64,000 nucleotides of DNA. It comes from CAZKWG01 sp964615375 (GTDB lineage Bacteria; Myxococcota_A; UBA796; CAZKWG01). This document shows, piece after piece, positions 54,801-63,606 of the stretch; the first letter of the stretch is position 1; the number at the start of each line of letters is the position of its first letter. The notes under the pieces are model-generated. The model did no database searches. It was not told the origin of the DNA and saw nothing but the letters and a program-made list of their open reading frames with translations. The stretch lies in contig CAZTOW010000010.1 of NCBI GenBank assembly GCA_964615375.1, positions 124,001-188,000 of the forward strand, written 5' to 3'. Position numbers and translations under genes: made by a program.

Positions 54801-55445
54801 GCCCTCTCCCCCGACGGCGCGAGGGCCCTGGCCGTCCAGGGCGAGGGTACGCTCCAGCTCTTCGACGCCCAGTCCGGCGCGCTCCTGGGTAAGCCCTGCG
54901 CGCTCGGGTCCGAGATCCTCTACTCCTTCACCTGGGCGCGGGAGGGGCGCCGATTCGCCGCGGGGGGATCGGACCGGGTCTGCCTGGGCGCGCTCGGCGA
55001 GGCGCGCGCGCGGCAGGTCGCCCTCCCCGGAGACGGCCGGCACGTCGTCTGGGCCGGGGGACTGCTCTGGGCGCTGGACAACGGCGACCGGCTGCTCGGC
55101 GTGGACGAGGCCGGCGCCATCCGCTTCGAGGCCGCCGGCCACCCCGGCCGCGCCCGCCTCCTGCGCGCCTCCCGAGACGGCGAGCGCATGGTCAGCGGCG
55201 CCGAGGACGGCGACGTGATCCTCTGGAGCGGGCGCGGGGAGCAGCTCGCGCGCTGGCAGATCCACCGCGGGGTGGCCCGGCACGTCGCCTTCTCCGCGGA
55301 CGGCGCCTCCATCTACTCCGCGGGAGATGATGGGCTGATCGTGCGCCTGCCGGGCTCGGCGGAGGCCCTGGCTGATCTGGGCTGCGACTGGATCGGCAGC
55401 GAGACGCAGCGCCCGGCGCTATGCTCCCAACGCGACCGCCGATGA
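51825..55445 (+). CDS. AAA-like (AAA_35) - TM - WD40 protein
   Basis: A 1206-residue protein beginning at TTG in a TTGA overlap. Residues ~10-400 are an AAA_35-type STAND-like domain: YVERPADRLLPEAL, GELCYVLAPRQIGKSSL (Walker A ~40-47), VVSIDLSGFG, VVVLLDEIDAVL (Walker B ~130), and SGHPFQTAQLC. A membrane helix (GLIAVALTLLLLLAAAALLAW) lies near 420-440, placing the AAA part and the propeller on opposite sides or close to the membrane. A WD40-like propeller fills ~515-1180 with SPDG and SADG repeats, some Cys-containing. A CTAG-N5-CTAG pair and a rare-codon patch sit at the start of the propeller (53411-53445). It probably relays a signal between its partners. Confidence 0.85.
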   Translation: MSALQVGGAVRAGAPYVERPADRLLPEALLRGELCYVLAPRQIGKSSLRVRAAATLRAAGLRVVSIDLSGFGAAGLDPESWFYGLAMELGAGLDRADAHRVWEETGGRPPAARWLTTLERLVVRDPEPPVVVLLDEIDAVLALPFGGEDLFAAIRAAHDARAEDPAWGRLRFGLLGVASPADLIQDPRRTPFNVGRAVRLEDFRPDEAAALLPALTGLGAPPQALLDAVLGWTSGHPFQTAQLCTALVEDPAPDPAETPEARARRGVDRLYRGPWPDPGLEAAGRLLRDAATPELLSLYRRALAPAGLPWDPRSPAQARLSLTGLVAVRGASLQVRNEIIRSTYNQEWVSALQGRRQLRERAWAWAEAGRPDALLLDERALGGLRAEGATSGELDREEEAYLLRSEAHIVARAARVRARGLIAVALTLLLLLAAAALLAWEERQDAAMQAMAQQVADIPQRAAIPGRQEEALAEALEAWAALRETPFAALATRGLAETLEVVRGPRLGEGGALSLAWLDAHSLLVGRSDGRLEKLVNFHMVAAQVALGSAISALAVSSDGARALVGREDGEVRWWDLRAWAPVGKPARPHAPAPSQTCLQRGAKERSPGVRVARLSPGGLGLTLGAEGGVRLWEPGGEGRALAVQGALDAVFSPQGDRVAVATRGGELQIFDATSGDRLETRGPWAGSPADPLECEGLRESPDALVALASSRSGVLAAAGRHGVVTLGGWEPGAPTLELPVPGLAAWSITLSPDGTILATSAEDGAIRLWDTQTGALRMEHREPRQGTIALEFSPDGAWLAATGHDDRVFVWDVAGGDLLWKAASMDGTGLALAFSPDSLHLAAAGEAGAWRFGAGPSVALDRWASPEKGRPSSLSVAPDGAVAVTWTDGAPEILLPGGRRSAEQPLPEGPVDTALFSPDGARLLWSGPSGAWLARRGEAPGPQLPGRAMYWQDPWSADGSRVALWDAGTIRILDRDGATISTLGGSLRPELALSPDGARALAVQGEGTLQLFDAQSGALLGKPCALGSEILYSFTWAREGRRFAAGGSDRVCLGALGEARARQVALPGDGRHVVWAGGLLWALDNGDRLLGVDEAGAIRFEAAGHPGRARLLRASRDGERMVSGAEDGDVILWSGRGEQLARWQIHRGVARHVAFSADGASIYSAGDDGLIVRLPGSAEALADLGCDWIGSETQRPALCSQRDRR

Positions 55446-58400
55446 AGACCCCGAGCGACATCACGCGCACCTGGGCCCCCTCCACCGGGGACAGCGGGGA
55501 CGTGCGCAAGCCCGCCCACACCCCGCCGCTCACGCGCGTGGACCAGGTCGAGCGCTTCACCGACCGCGGCCTGCTGGGCAAGGGCGGGATGGGCGAGGTG
55601 CGCCTGACCCACGACGCGCGCCTGGAGCGGGACCTGGCGCTGAAGGTCGCGCGGGCCCCCCACGCGGGCGCGGGCCAGATCCTGCTGGAGGAGGCCCGGA
55701 ACACCGCGCGCCTGGAGCACCCGGGCATCGTCCCGGTCTACGACGCGGGGCGCCTGGACGACGGCCGCGCCTACTACACCATGCCCGTGCTGCGCGGGCG
55801 CTCGCTGGCCCAGCGCATCCAGGAGGCCCCCGACCTCGCGGCGCGGCTCCGCCTGCTCCGCCACTTCCAGGACGCCTGCGAGGCCGTCGCCTACGCGCAC
55901 GAGCGCGGGCTCGCCCACCGCGATCTGAAGCCCGCCAACATCATGGTCGGCGAGTTCGGCGAGACCCGCGTGGTGGACTGGGGGCTCTGCTGCCCGCTCT
56001 CCGATCCGCGCGCCACGCCCCCGCCCATGGCCGGCACCCCCGCCTACATGAGCCCCGAGCAGGCCCGCGGGATGGCCGTCACGCCCTCCTTCGACATCTT
56101 CTGCCTCGGCGCCACCCTGCACGAGCTCCTGACGGCCCGGCAGCCCCGCGACGGGGAGCACCTGCGCGAGCCCATCCCCCGGGTGCGCAGCCGGCTCCCC
56201 GAGGTCCCGCCCGAGCTGGCCGCCATCGCCGACCGGGCCACCGCCGAGCGCCCGCAGGATCGCTACCCCAGCGCCAAGGCGCTCGCCGCCGACGTGGAGG
56301 CCTGGTTCGAGGGTCGCCGGGTCGCGGCCCACTCGTACACGCTGCGCGAAGAACTAGCTAGATTCGTTTCAAGGTGGCGCGTGCCGCTCACGGTGGGCAC
56401 GGTGATGGGGCTGGCCCTGCTGCTGGCGCTGGTCGCGGGCTGGCTGGGCACGCGGGCGGAGCGGAACCGGGCCGTCGCGGCGGAGTCCGTCGCCGTCTCC
56501 GAGCGGGAGAACGCCGAGCGCTCGCTGGCCCGCTCGCTGGTGTCCCAGGCGCTGGTGGCCGCCGACGCCGGTCGGCGCGCGGAGGCCGAGATCCTGGCCG
56601 CCAACGCGCTCTCCCTGGGGCCGTCCACGGACGCGCTGGGGATCCTCGCCCGCTTCGGGGTGGAGCGCCGGCCCCGGCTGGCGCGCAGCGTCTCCACCGG
56701 AGACTGCAACACCGCGGGCATCTCGTACAACGGGGATCTGGTGTGGTGCGCGATGGGCGACGTGATGCAGGTCATCGACCTCCGCCACGACCCGCCGCAC
56801 CGGCGCACCCTCGAGGAGCGGGGGCAGCGCGCCGCGTTCTCGGGCAACGAGCTCCTGCTCCTTCGCACGCTGGACTTCCGCGTCCAGGCGATCTCGCTGG
56901 TGGACGGATCCTCGCGCGAGCTGGGTCCGCTGCTCACCGAGGGCAGGCTCCTCAACAGCATGCGCGCGCCGAGCGTCATGGTGGAGGCGCGGCGCAACCT
57001 CGTGCGCTACGACCCGCAGACGGGCGCGCAGACCTTCTCGCCCGTCTGCCGCTCCAAGGGTCGGACCCTGGTGCTCGCCGAGGCCCCCGCGGGGTGGATG
57101 GCGCACCTCTGCGGAGATCGGTCCATCCTCGTCGAGGAGCTCGACGGGCGCTCCTGGGACCTCGGCGCGCTCGACCCCGCGCTCGGCGAGCCCAACAACA
57201 TCACCGCCGATGATCGGGGCGCCGTGCGGGTGGCCGTGGGCACCGAGCGCGGGGAGGTGGTGGTCCTCGACGCCGAGCATGGCACCCTCTGGAGCGAGGG
57301 CCCCCAGCGCTCGCCCATCCGCGGGCTCTCGCTCTCGGGGGAGCGCCTCGCGGTCATGAGCATGGCCGGAGATCTGACGGTCTGGGACATCGCCGCGGAT
57401 CAGCTCCTCACCCGCCTGCCCAGCAACGAGGGCGCGCTCCTGCTGCGCGAGGATGGCCAGACCCTGCGCTCGCTGGGCGGGGGCACCATCGAGGACTGGG
57501 TCCTGCCCGCCCCGGGGATGCGCAGCCTGATCCCCATGGAGGCGGGCGTCGGCGTGGTGGAGGTGTCGCCGGACGGCCAGCTGGCCGCGGTGGGCCTGGG
57601 GGACGGGACCGTCCACCTGATCGACGTGGCGCGGGGAGCGGATCGCGCGCGGACGACGCTGGCGGGAGGGGTGGTCAAGTCCGTGACCTTCTCGCCCGAC
57701 GGCGCCACCCTGCTGGCGGGGACCGCCGGCGCCTACGAGTCGACCATCCTGGACCTGGAGCTGCGGCCGGGCCGGGTGCTGAAGACCAAAGGGCTCCGGC
57801 GCGCCGGGTGGCTCGCGGACGGCACCTTGCTGCTGGTGCCCTACCTCCCTGGCGTCAAGGTCTACGCGGGGGGGGGCGAGGCGTCCACCATGCTCGGCGA
57901 GGACCTCAGCTCGCCCTTCGGGGACCTGGCGGTCTGGCCGGATGGCCGGGGCGCCGTCCTGATCGACCAGCTCGATCGTCTGTTCTCGCTCGACCGGGGC
58001 TCGGGCGGCTGGCGCCTGCTCTCCCTGGGGACCGCCGCGGACGCGCAGGCCATCGACAGCACCTCCGCCGCGATCTGGGTCGCCGCGCCGACCACGCTCC
58101 GGCGCTACGACCCCACCAGCCGGCTGGAGCGCTCCACGACCCTGGCCACCGCCCAGCCCAGCAAGGTGGCGGCGAGCCCGGAGGGGCGGCTGGTCGCCCT
58201 GGGACACCTGGACGGGACGATCACGCTCTGGGACGCGGGCACGCTCAGCCTCGTGGCGACCCTGCGTGGCCACAACGGGCGCGTCTCCGCCCTGGCCTTC
58301 GACCCGAAGATGCGCTGGATGGTCTCCGGGAGCTGGGACCAGACGGTGCGCTTCTGGGATCTCAGCGTGCTCGGCCAGGAGGGCGGGGCGATGGCCCGCG

Positions 58401-58450
58401 ACCTGGAGTCGGCCTGGGGCCGCAGCATGGACGAGCTCCTGATCCGCTGA
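55442..58450 (+). CDS. Ser/Thr kinase - TM - WD40 protein
   Basis: A 1002-residue kinase. The kinase domain has GKGGMGEV (47-54), K68 in LALKVA, HRDLKPAN (159-166), DWG in place of DFG (179-181) and GTPAYMSPEQARG (198-210); the DWG form is common in this lineage's kinases and catalysis is expected. A membrane helix (LTVGTVMGLALLLALVAGWLG) lies near 314-340, a short coiled coil (~345-385) follows, and a WD40-like propeller makes up the rest, with the strongest repeats at the end (LRGHNGRVSALAFDPKMRWMVSGSWDQTVRFWDL). The ATG at 55442 overlaps the previous stop (ATGA); an in-frame ATG 21 bases earlier is less likely. Third gene of the operon. Confidence 0.9.
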   Translation: MKTPSDITRTWAPSTGDSGDVRKPAHTPPLTRVDQVERFTDRGLLGKGGMGEVRLTHDARLERDLALKVARAPHAGAGQILLEEARNTARLEHPGIVPVYDAGRLDDGRAYYTMPVLRGRSLAQRIQEAPDLAARLRLLRHFQDACEAVAYAHERGLAHRDLKPANIMVGEFGETRVVDWGLCCPLSDPRATPPPMAGTPAYMSPEQARGMAVTPSFDIFCLGATLHELLTARQPRDGEHLREPIPRVRSRLPEVPPELAAIADRATAERPQDRYPSAKALAADVEAWFEGRRVAAHSYTLREELARFVSRWRVPLTVGTVMGLALLLALVAGWLGTRAERNRAVAAESVAVSERENAERSLARSLVSQALVAADAGRRAEAEILAANALSLGPSTDALGILARFGVERRPRLARSVSTGDCNTAGISYNGDLVWCAMGDVMQVIDLRHDPPHRRTLEERGQRAAFSGNELLLLRTLDFRVQAISLVDGSSRELGPLLTEGRLLNSMRAPSVMVEARRNLVRYDPQTGAQTFSPVCRSKGRTLVLAEAPAGWMAHLCGDRSILVEELDGRSWDLGALDPALGEPNNITADDRGAVRVAVGTERGEVVVLDAEHGTLWSEGPQRSPIRGLSLSGERLAVMSMAGDLTVWDIAADQLLTRLPSNEGALLLREDGQTLRSLGGGTIEDWVLPAPGMRSLIPMEAGVGVVEVSPDGQLAAVGLGDGTVHLIDVARGADRARTTLAGGVVKSVTFSPDGATLLAGTAGAYESTILDLELRPGRVLKTKGLRRAGWLADGTLLLVPYLPGVKVYAGGGEASTMLGEDLSSPFGDLAVWPDGRGAVLIDQLDRLFSLDRGSGGWRLLSLGTAADAQAIDSTSAAIWVAAPTTLRRYDPTSRLERSTTLATAQPSKVAASPEGRLVALGHLDGTITLWDAGTLSLVATLRGHNGRVSALAFDPKMRWMVSGSWDQTVRFWDLSVLGQEGGAMARDLESAWGRSMDELLIR

Positions 58451-58456
58451 GCCCGC

Positions 58457-59104
58457 CTACAGGCGCGGGATCATGAGGAGCTGGCCCGGCTCCACGTCCA
58501 GCAGGTCGGAGAGACCGTTCAGCTCGCCGAGGACCTGGGCGGTCGTGCCGTAGAGCGCGGCCAGGGCCGAGAGCGTCTGCCCGGCGCCCAGGGCGACGAG
58601 GTGCGCGCTCGCCGCCCCGTAGCCCTTCGGGCCCTTGCCCGAGGAGGCGTACTCGCTGACCACCCACTCCTTCAGCTTCAGGCTGACCTTGGCCCGGAGC
58701 GGGAGGCCGGAGGCGGCGAACAGGATGTAGGTGGCGTTCACGTTCTCGACCACGCCTTGGAAGGCGAGCTCTCCCCAGCAGAACCAGACCACCGTGGGGC
58801 GCGACTTCCCCAGCTCCTTCGCCTCGCCGGTCTTGCCGATGGTGACGGGGTTGGTCAGCTCCAGCAGGCGGTTGACCCAGCTCTCGCGCACGTCGGAGCC
58901 GTCGCGCGTGGTGTCGAAGAGGAGCTCGAAGGTCAGCGTCGCGGGCGTGACCTTCTGGAATTCCAGCGCGCTGGTCTGCCCCTGGGTGGGGTGCTCCTGC
59001 CAGGGGACGGTCTTGTCGAACTTGAGCTCCTTCGGGTTGTACTGGACCTCGAAGCTCTTCTTGAGGTCCACAGCGTGGAAGGTGGCCTTGGAGAGACTGG
59101 TCAT
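58457..59104 (-). CDS. CIS tube/LysM (Afp7-like) baseplate-proximal protein
   Basis: A 215-residue protein with the CIS_tube-type N-terminal domain (SKATFHAVDLKKSFEVQYNPKEL, FDKTVPWQEH, LTFELLFDTTRDGSDVRESWVNRLLELT) and a C-terminal LysM (LVALGAGQTLSALAALYGTTAQVLGELNGLSDLLDVEPGQLLMIPRL). In extracellular CIS and some tailocins this protein joins tube and hub, with LysM binding the inside of the tube or hub. GGAG precedes the ATG at 59104 by 7 bases. It lies ten kilobases away from the tail operon on the same strand, separated by a rightward signalling cluster. It converges on the kinase gene with 6 bases between stops. Confidence 0.88.
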   Translation of the reverse strand: MTSLSKATFHAVDLKKSFEVQYNPKELKFDKTVPWQEHPTQGQTSALEFQKVTPATLTFELLFDTTRDGSDVRESWVNRLLELTNPVTIGKTGEAKELGKSRPTVVWFCWGELAFQGVVENVNATYILFAASGLPLRAKVSLKLKEWVVSEYASSGKGPKGYGAASAHLVALGAGQTLSALAALYGTTAQVLGELNGLSDLLDVEPGQLLMIPRL

Positions 59105-59393
59105 CGCGGTGCTCCTGCACCCCAATGGCCGGAGACCGCGATTTCATGACAAGAAGCTCAGCGTCCGCTCCTCACCCGGACGAGCCCCGCACACACAATC
59201 CGTCTGCACAATCTACGACATGCTCTGATTTAGCCTCAAAGATCCGCCGGTATCAGGACCAGATCGGCTCCGCCGCCGCCCTGGCCTCGGGCGCGCTCAC
59301 CCGCGTCACCCTCGGCGGCTGAGGTACCTTCTGGCGGAGGAGCCCCTTGACGTCTCGTGTGCCCCAGAATAACCTCCACATGTGGAGGCACAT
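59105..59393. other. Intergenic region, divergent (289 bases)
   Basis: Divergent gap between the CIS tube/LysM gene and the VapBC pair. Apart from the VapB palindrome at its right end, I see no gene, no RNA gene and no copy of the CGAGA-N2-TCTCG operator. It is clearly less GC-rich than its surroundings, as expected of promoters. Confidence 0.6.
59373..59388. promoter_or_regulatory. VapB palindrome overlapping its ribosome site
   Basis: CCTCCACA-TGTGGAGG is a perfect 16-base palindrome five bases before the antitoxin ATG. Its right half provides the GGAGG ribosome site. VapB-type antitoxins often repress their own operon at such sites; binding here could block transcription, and a hairpin could mask translation. 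Confidence 0.7.
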
Positions 59394-59666
59394 ATGGCGA
59401 CACGAATCCCAGCGTCCCCAGACCTCGAGCACCGCACCACCATCCTGCTGAGCGCGGACCTGCACCGGCGCCTGGGCGTGCTGGCCGCGCGCAGGAAGAG
59501 CAGCATGGGCGCGCTCATCCGCGAGGCGGTAGAGGCCTACTACGGGCTCTGCGACGAGGTGGACCGGCTCGCGGCCCTCGACGAGCTGTGCGCGCTGGAG
59601 CTGCCCGTGGGCTCGCCCGCGGAGATGAAGGCGGAGAGCGTGAACCCCTGGAAGGAGCTCGCGTGA
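59394..59666 (+). CDS. vapB: VapB-like ribbon-helix-helix antitoxin
   Basis: A 90-residue antitoxin. The N-terminal part (RTTILLSADLHRRLGVLAARRKSSMGALIREAVEAYYG) is a ribbon-helix-helix (CopG/MetJ) DNA-binding fold, and the acidic tail (EMKAESVNPWKELA) fits toxin-binding. The ATG at 59394 is chosen because GGAGG lies five bases before it. Its stop overlaps the toxin start as GTGA, the standard coupling of antitoxin and toxin. Confidence 0.85.
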   Translation: MATRIPASPDLEHRTTILLSADLHRRLGVLAARRKSSMGALIREAVEAYYGLCDEVDRLAALDELCALELPVGSPAEMKAESVNPWKELA

Positions 59667-60073
59667 TCCTGCTCGACACCAACGTCATCATGTACGTCAT
59701 CGGCCAGGATCACCCGAACCGCGCCGCCAGCCGGGCGCTGCTGGACCGGGCCACCCGGGGCGAGGTCAACGTGGCCGTCGACGCCGAGGTCCTCCAGGAG
59801 ATCCTGCACCGCTACCGCGCCATCGACCGCTGGCGGGACGGGCTGCGCGCCTATGACCTCGTGCGCCGGGTCATCCCCGATGTGGTGGACATCGACGGCG
59901 ACGTGCTGGACGAGGCCCGCAAGCTCATGGAGCAGCACCCCGGCCTCGTCGCTCGCGACGCCGTCCACGCCGCCGCCGCCATCCTGGTCGGCGCCGACGC
60001 GCTGTGTACGTGGGACCAGGACTTCGCGGCGGTGCCCGAGCTGCGGTGTCTGAGGCCCGATCAGGTGGTGTGA
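59663..60073 (+). CDS. vapC: VapC-like PIN-domain toxin
   Basis: A 136-residue PIN ribonuclease beginning at the overlapping GTG. The acidic metal-binding residues are all visible: D5 in LLDTN, E46 in EVLQEIL, D99 in ARDAVHAA and D118/D120 in TWDQDF. VapC toxins cut tRNA or rRNA and halt translation when VapB is lost. It forms a normal two-gene module and shows no clear link to the CIS. Confidence 0.88.
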   Translation: MILLDTNVIMYVIGQDHPNRAASRALLDRATRGEVNVAVDAEVLQEILHRYRAIDRWRDGLRAYDLVRRVIPDVVDIDGDVLDEARKLMEQHPGLVARDAVHAAAAILVGADALCTWDQDFAAVPELRCLRPDQVV

Positions 60074-60086
60074 GCGGAGCTGGACC

Positions 60087-60126
60087 GCCAGAGCGCCAAG
60101 GCGCGACCGGGGGTCGCGTCCTGGCG
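60087..60126. terminator. Candidate hairpin between vapC and exbD-like gene
   Basis: CGCGACC-GGG-GGTCGCG (60102-60118) is a perfect 7-3-7 stem-loop with an outer CGCCA/TGGCG pair. It sits in the 56-base gap between convergent genes. There is no T-run, so it may act as a bidirectional pause or terminator only weakly. Confidence 0.45.
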
Positions 60127-60129
60127 ACC

Positions 60130-60598
<469 letters not shown>

Positions 60599-60624
<26 letters not shown>

Positions 60625-61276
60625 CGTCCGTCCGGGTCGTGCGCAGGATCTCCAGGGCCTCGTCCACCAGCAGCGAGAGCTCGCGCCCCTGGGCGGCCAC
60701 GGCGTTCTGGAGCAGGTTGTAGAGCACGATGGCCTCCAGCGCCACGAAGAGGCCAGCGGCGGTGGCGATCAGCGCCTCGGAGATGCCGGACGCCACCACG
60801 TCGAAGCCCGACGCCGCCGAGACGCCGATGGCGTGGAAGGAGGCCATGACGCCCAGCACCGTGCCCAGCAGGCCCACGAAGGGCATCAGCGCGCCCACCG
60901 AGCCCAGCACCCAGACCAGCGAGCGCAGGCGCCCCACCGCCCGGCGCTCCTCGCGGCGCATGGCCATGGGCGGGTCCCCGCGCACCTTGCCCAGCGCGCG
61001 GTCCAGACCCGAGGCGAAGACCGTGGCGACGCCCGTGGACAGCTTCTCGCAGTCCTGGCGAGCCAGCCGCAGATCCCCCGCCCGCAGCGCGCCCAGCACC
61101 CAGCTCTCCGCCCGCCGCACGTTCTGGCGGAAGGACCAGATCTGGAGCAGCTTGGCCAGCGCGATGGCCCCGCAGATCACGGCGACGACGGCCATGAGCA
61201 GCATCAGCAGGCCGCCGGTGATCATGTACTCGCTGAGGCTGTCCGGGAGCCCGTCGTTCATACCGCCCACGTTCAT
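60599..61276 (-). CDS. ExbB/TolQ/MotA-family proton channel protein
   Basis: A 225-residue ExbB-type protein with three membrane helices: TGGLLMLLMAVVAVICGAIALA near 20-42, VLGSVGALMPFVGLLGTVLGVMASF near 120-145 and ISEALIATAAGLFVALEAIVLYNLL near 165-190. The conserved GLLGTVLG and the Thr in ALIATAAGL are present. Its partner gene follows with overlap. Which substrate or TonB/TolA-like protein it powers is not visible here. Confidence 0.92.
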
Positions 61277-61298
61277 GCCGCCCTCTGAAGCTCGGACC

Positions 61299-62168
61299 TT
61301 AGCCGACCCGGGCGGCGCCCGCCACGGAGGCCGGGCTGAGCACGCCCGCCTCGACCAGCGGGCCTGAGGCTAGATGATCTAGTTCCATCTCGGCGTCCAG
61401 CGAGGCGAAGGCCGCCCCCACCCGCCTGCAGGCCAGGCTCCACCCCTCGACGTGCCGGGCGAGCCGGGCCTGGTAGGCCGCGATCAGCGCGCCGTCCACC
61501 GCCCGCTCCACGGCGAGCCCGCTCTCAGCGTCCAGGAGCCGCAGGGTCCCCGGAGCGGGCCGCAGATCTCCCGCCCCCAGCACCTGCAGCACGGCGAGCC
61601 GCCCGGCCCGCGCCGCCAGCACGTTGACCGCCCCCGCCGCCTCCCCCGGGAAGAGCAGGTCGGACACCAGGATCACCAGCGCCCCCGGGGAGAGCCCCGC
61701 CGCCAGCGCCCGCGGCTCCAGCGGCCCCCGCCCCTCGAAGGCGAGCCCCTCTCCCAGGAGCCGCTCCACCGGCACCGGGCGCGCCCCCTCGCCCTCGGCC
61801 ACGCGCAGCCGCGCCCGCCAGCCCTCGCCGCGGGCCGCCTCCAGCAGCAGGGCGGCCAGCTCCACCGTGCGCCGCGCCTTGTCCTCGTCCACCGCCATGG
61901 ATCGCGAGGTGTCCACCAGCAGCTCCAGGACGGGCGCCACCTCCTCCCGGTGCTGGCGCAGCAGCATCCGGTCGGTGCGCGCCAGGGCTCGCCAGTCCAG
62001 GCGCCGCAGATCGTCCCCGGGCAGGAAGGCGCGCCGATCCTGGAATTCTACCGAGGCCCCCACGCCCCGGCCCAGCACATCGCCCGCGCGACCGCCCCGC
62101 GGCCGGGGCAGCAGCCCGAGCCGGTAGCGCCGCCCCAACGCCAGGATCTGGGTGTCAGGCGCGCTCAC
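61299..62168 (-). CDS. DUF58 protein with vWA-like fold
   Basis: A 289-residue DUF58 protein: GASVEFQDRRAFLPGDDLRRLDWRALARTDRMLLRQHREE is the family signature, and DTSRS (86-90) is the MIDAS metal site of a von Willebrand A-like domain, followed by the GALVILVSDLL strand. Members usually operate with MoxR AAA+ ATPases, which are not within the window. The gene overlaps the ABC permease by 14 bases. A CTAG-N5-CTAG pair (61370-61382) sits near the 3' end in the segment MELDHLAS. Confidence 0.85.
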   Translation of the reverse strand: MSAPDTQILALGRRYRLGLLPRPRGGRAGDVLGRGVGASVEFQDRRAFLPGDDLRRLDWRALARTDRMLLRQHREEVAPVLELLVDTSRSMAVDEDKARRTVELAALLLEAARGEGWRARLRVAEGEGARPVPVERLLGEGLAFEGRGPLEPRALAAGLSPGALVILVSDLLFPGEAAGAVNVLAARAGRLAVLQVLGAGDLRPAPGTLRLLDAESGLAVERAVDGALIAAYQARLARHVEGWSLACRRVGAAFASLDAEMELDHLASGPLVEAGVLSPASVAGAARVG

Positions 62169-63606
62169 GCGAGCGCTCCAGCACGCGCAGGACCTCGCTC
62201 ACGCCCCGCGCGGCGCGGGGGAGGCTGGCGACGAGGGCGGCCAGGCCGACGAGCTGAACCACGAGCCCGTCCCCCGACTGCCCGGCGCCCGTGAAGAAGC
62301 GCGCCACAACCCAGACCGCGTTCCCGAGGTGTTCTCCCTCGCGCAACCCGTAGTCGTCGATCACCAGCCCGATGAACATGGGCAGGAAGAGCGTCCCCAG
62401 CACGCTGCCGGGCATGAGGACCAGGCACATGATCCGCGCCCCGGCGTGCTTCAGCAGGGGTCGGCAGATCAGCGCGGGGATGAGCAGGTAGATCGCCCCG
62501 TAGGCCAGCGCGGTCCACAGCGCCTCCCGCGTCATCGCGATCTCCTGGGCGCTCGAGGAGCTCACCTGCCCGAGCAGGTAGCTGGCCCAGGCCACGAAGC
62601 CCGCGAGCAGCAGGGCGCCGAACAGGATCGCCCGCTGGCCGCCGGGGAGGAGCGGGATCAGCGCGGCGGTGAGCGGCGAGCGCGGCAGGGTGACCTCCAC
62701 CCGGCGGCCCAGATGATCGGGCTCCACGAGGAACACGCCCACCGGGACGCCCAGCACCGCCAGCATGAACAGGGCGACGACGGCCACGTCCTCCACCCTC
62801 GGCGTCGCCAGGCTCGTGAAGTACAGTCCCAGACCGCAGAGGATCGTCACGCCCAGCGTCGCCACGCGCAGCGGCGTGCTGCGGTTCTCCTCCGGGTGGG
62901 AGAGGGCCGCCGACGCGCCCGCCACCCCGTAGACCCCCAGGAGCAGGGGGAAGCCCATGATCCCCGAGATGGCCAGCGGGAAGTCCGCGTCCAGCATCTC
63001 ATCCGGGCGCTCCAGCAGGCTCCACACGCCCGCGGAGGCCACGACGCAGACATAGAACAGCACCCCCGACAGCAACAGCCCTACGAAGGCGCGGATCATG
63101 CGGCTGCGGATGAGCGCGCCCAGCGCGATGGCGGCGGCGGACATGCAGAGCCCCGTGAGCAAGGTCATCGCCAGCAGCAGGGCCCCGGCGCGCAGATCCA
63201 CCCCGGGCAGCACCACGCTGAGGGCGAGGAAGGGCAGCAGCGCGCTGGTCACCAGGCCGATGTAGGCCAGGGCCGACCACACCCGCCCCATCACCAGCCG
63301 GAAGGGCGAGAGCCCGCTGAGCATCACCAGATCCTGCGCCCGCGCCTGCCCCTCCCCTGGCGAGAGGAAGAAGAGGTAGAAGGGGATGAGCCCGCAGACG
63401 GTGAACAGGTCGGCGGTGAGGATGGCGCCGAACAGGCGCTTGCCGCCGTCGTTGACCTCGGGGACCGCGGCGGCGAGCGCCGCCATGGTCGCGATGATCA
63501 GCATCGTGAGGTAGCCCACCCGGAACAGGCGGCTGCGGAGGCTCTGGCGGACCTCCTTGATCAACACCGGGTTGATGCGCGCGTCGATGGCCTCCATCCA
63601 GCTCAT
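62155..63606 (-). CDS. ABC-2 type transporter permease
   Basis: A 483-residue integral membrane protein with about 11-12 hydrophobic helices, a short cytoplasmic N-terminus (INPVLIKEVRQSLRSRLFR, a typical ABC-2 coupling start), and the FLSPGEGQARAQDLVMLSGLSPFRLVMGR cytoplasmic loop. It pairs with the ATPase encoded just upstream and probably exports or relocates a substrate. The position before DUF58 matches common MoxR/DUF58/ABC-2 gene sets in this kind of genome. Confidence 0.85.
   Translation of the reverse strand: MSWMEAIDARINPVLIKEVRQSLRSRLFRVGYLTMLIIATMAALAAAVPEVNDGGKRLFGAILTADLFTVCGLIPFYLFFLSPGEGQARAQDLVMLSGLSPFRLVMGRVWSALAYIGLVTSALLPFLALSVVLPGVDLRAGALLLAMTLLTGLCMSAAAIALGALIRSRMIRAFVGLLLSGVLFYVCVVASAGVWSLLERPDEMLDADFPLAISGIMGFPLLLGVYGVAGASAALSHPEENRSTPLRVATLGVTILCGLGLYFTSLATPRVEDVAVVALFMLAVLGVPVGVFLVEPDHLGRRVEVTLPRSPLTAALIPLLPGGQRAILFGALLLAGFVAWASYLLGQVSSSSAQEIAMTREALWTALAYGAIYLLIPALICRPLLKHAGARIMCLVLMPGSVLGTLFLPMFIGLVIDDYGLREGEHLGNAVWVVARFFTGAGQSGDGLVVQLVGLAALVASLPRAARGVSEVLRVLERSRERA

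Noticed and set aside
58448..58475. Terminator between kinase and LysM gene
   Set aside because: The imperfect GCCCGCC-TACA-GGCGCGGG stem has a mismatch, is within the LysM 3' end and has no T-run.
19309..59104. Complete prophage
   Set aside because: Only tail genes are visible. There is no terminase, portal, capsid, head-tail connector, integrase or repressor cassette, and the cargo and immunity genes suit a CIS.
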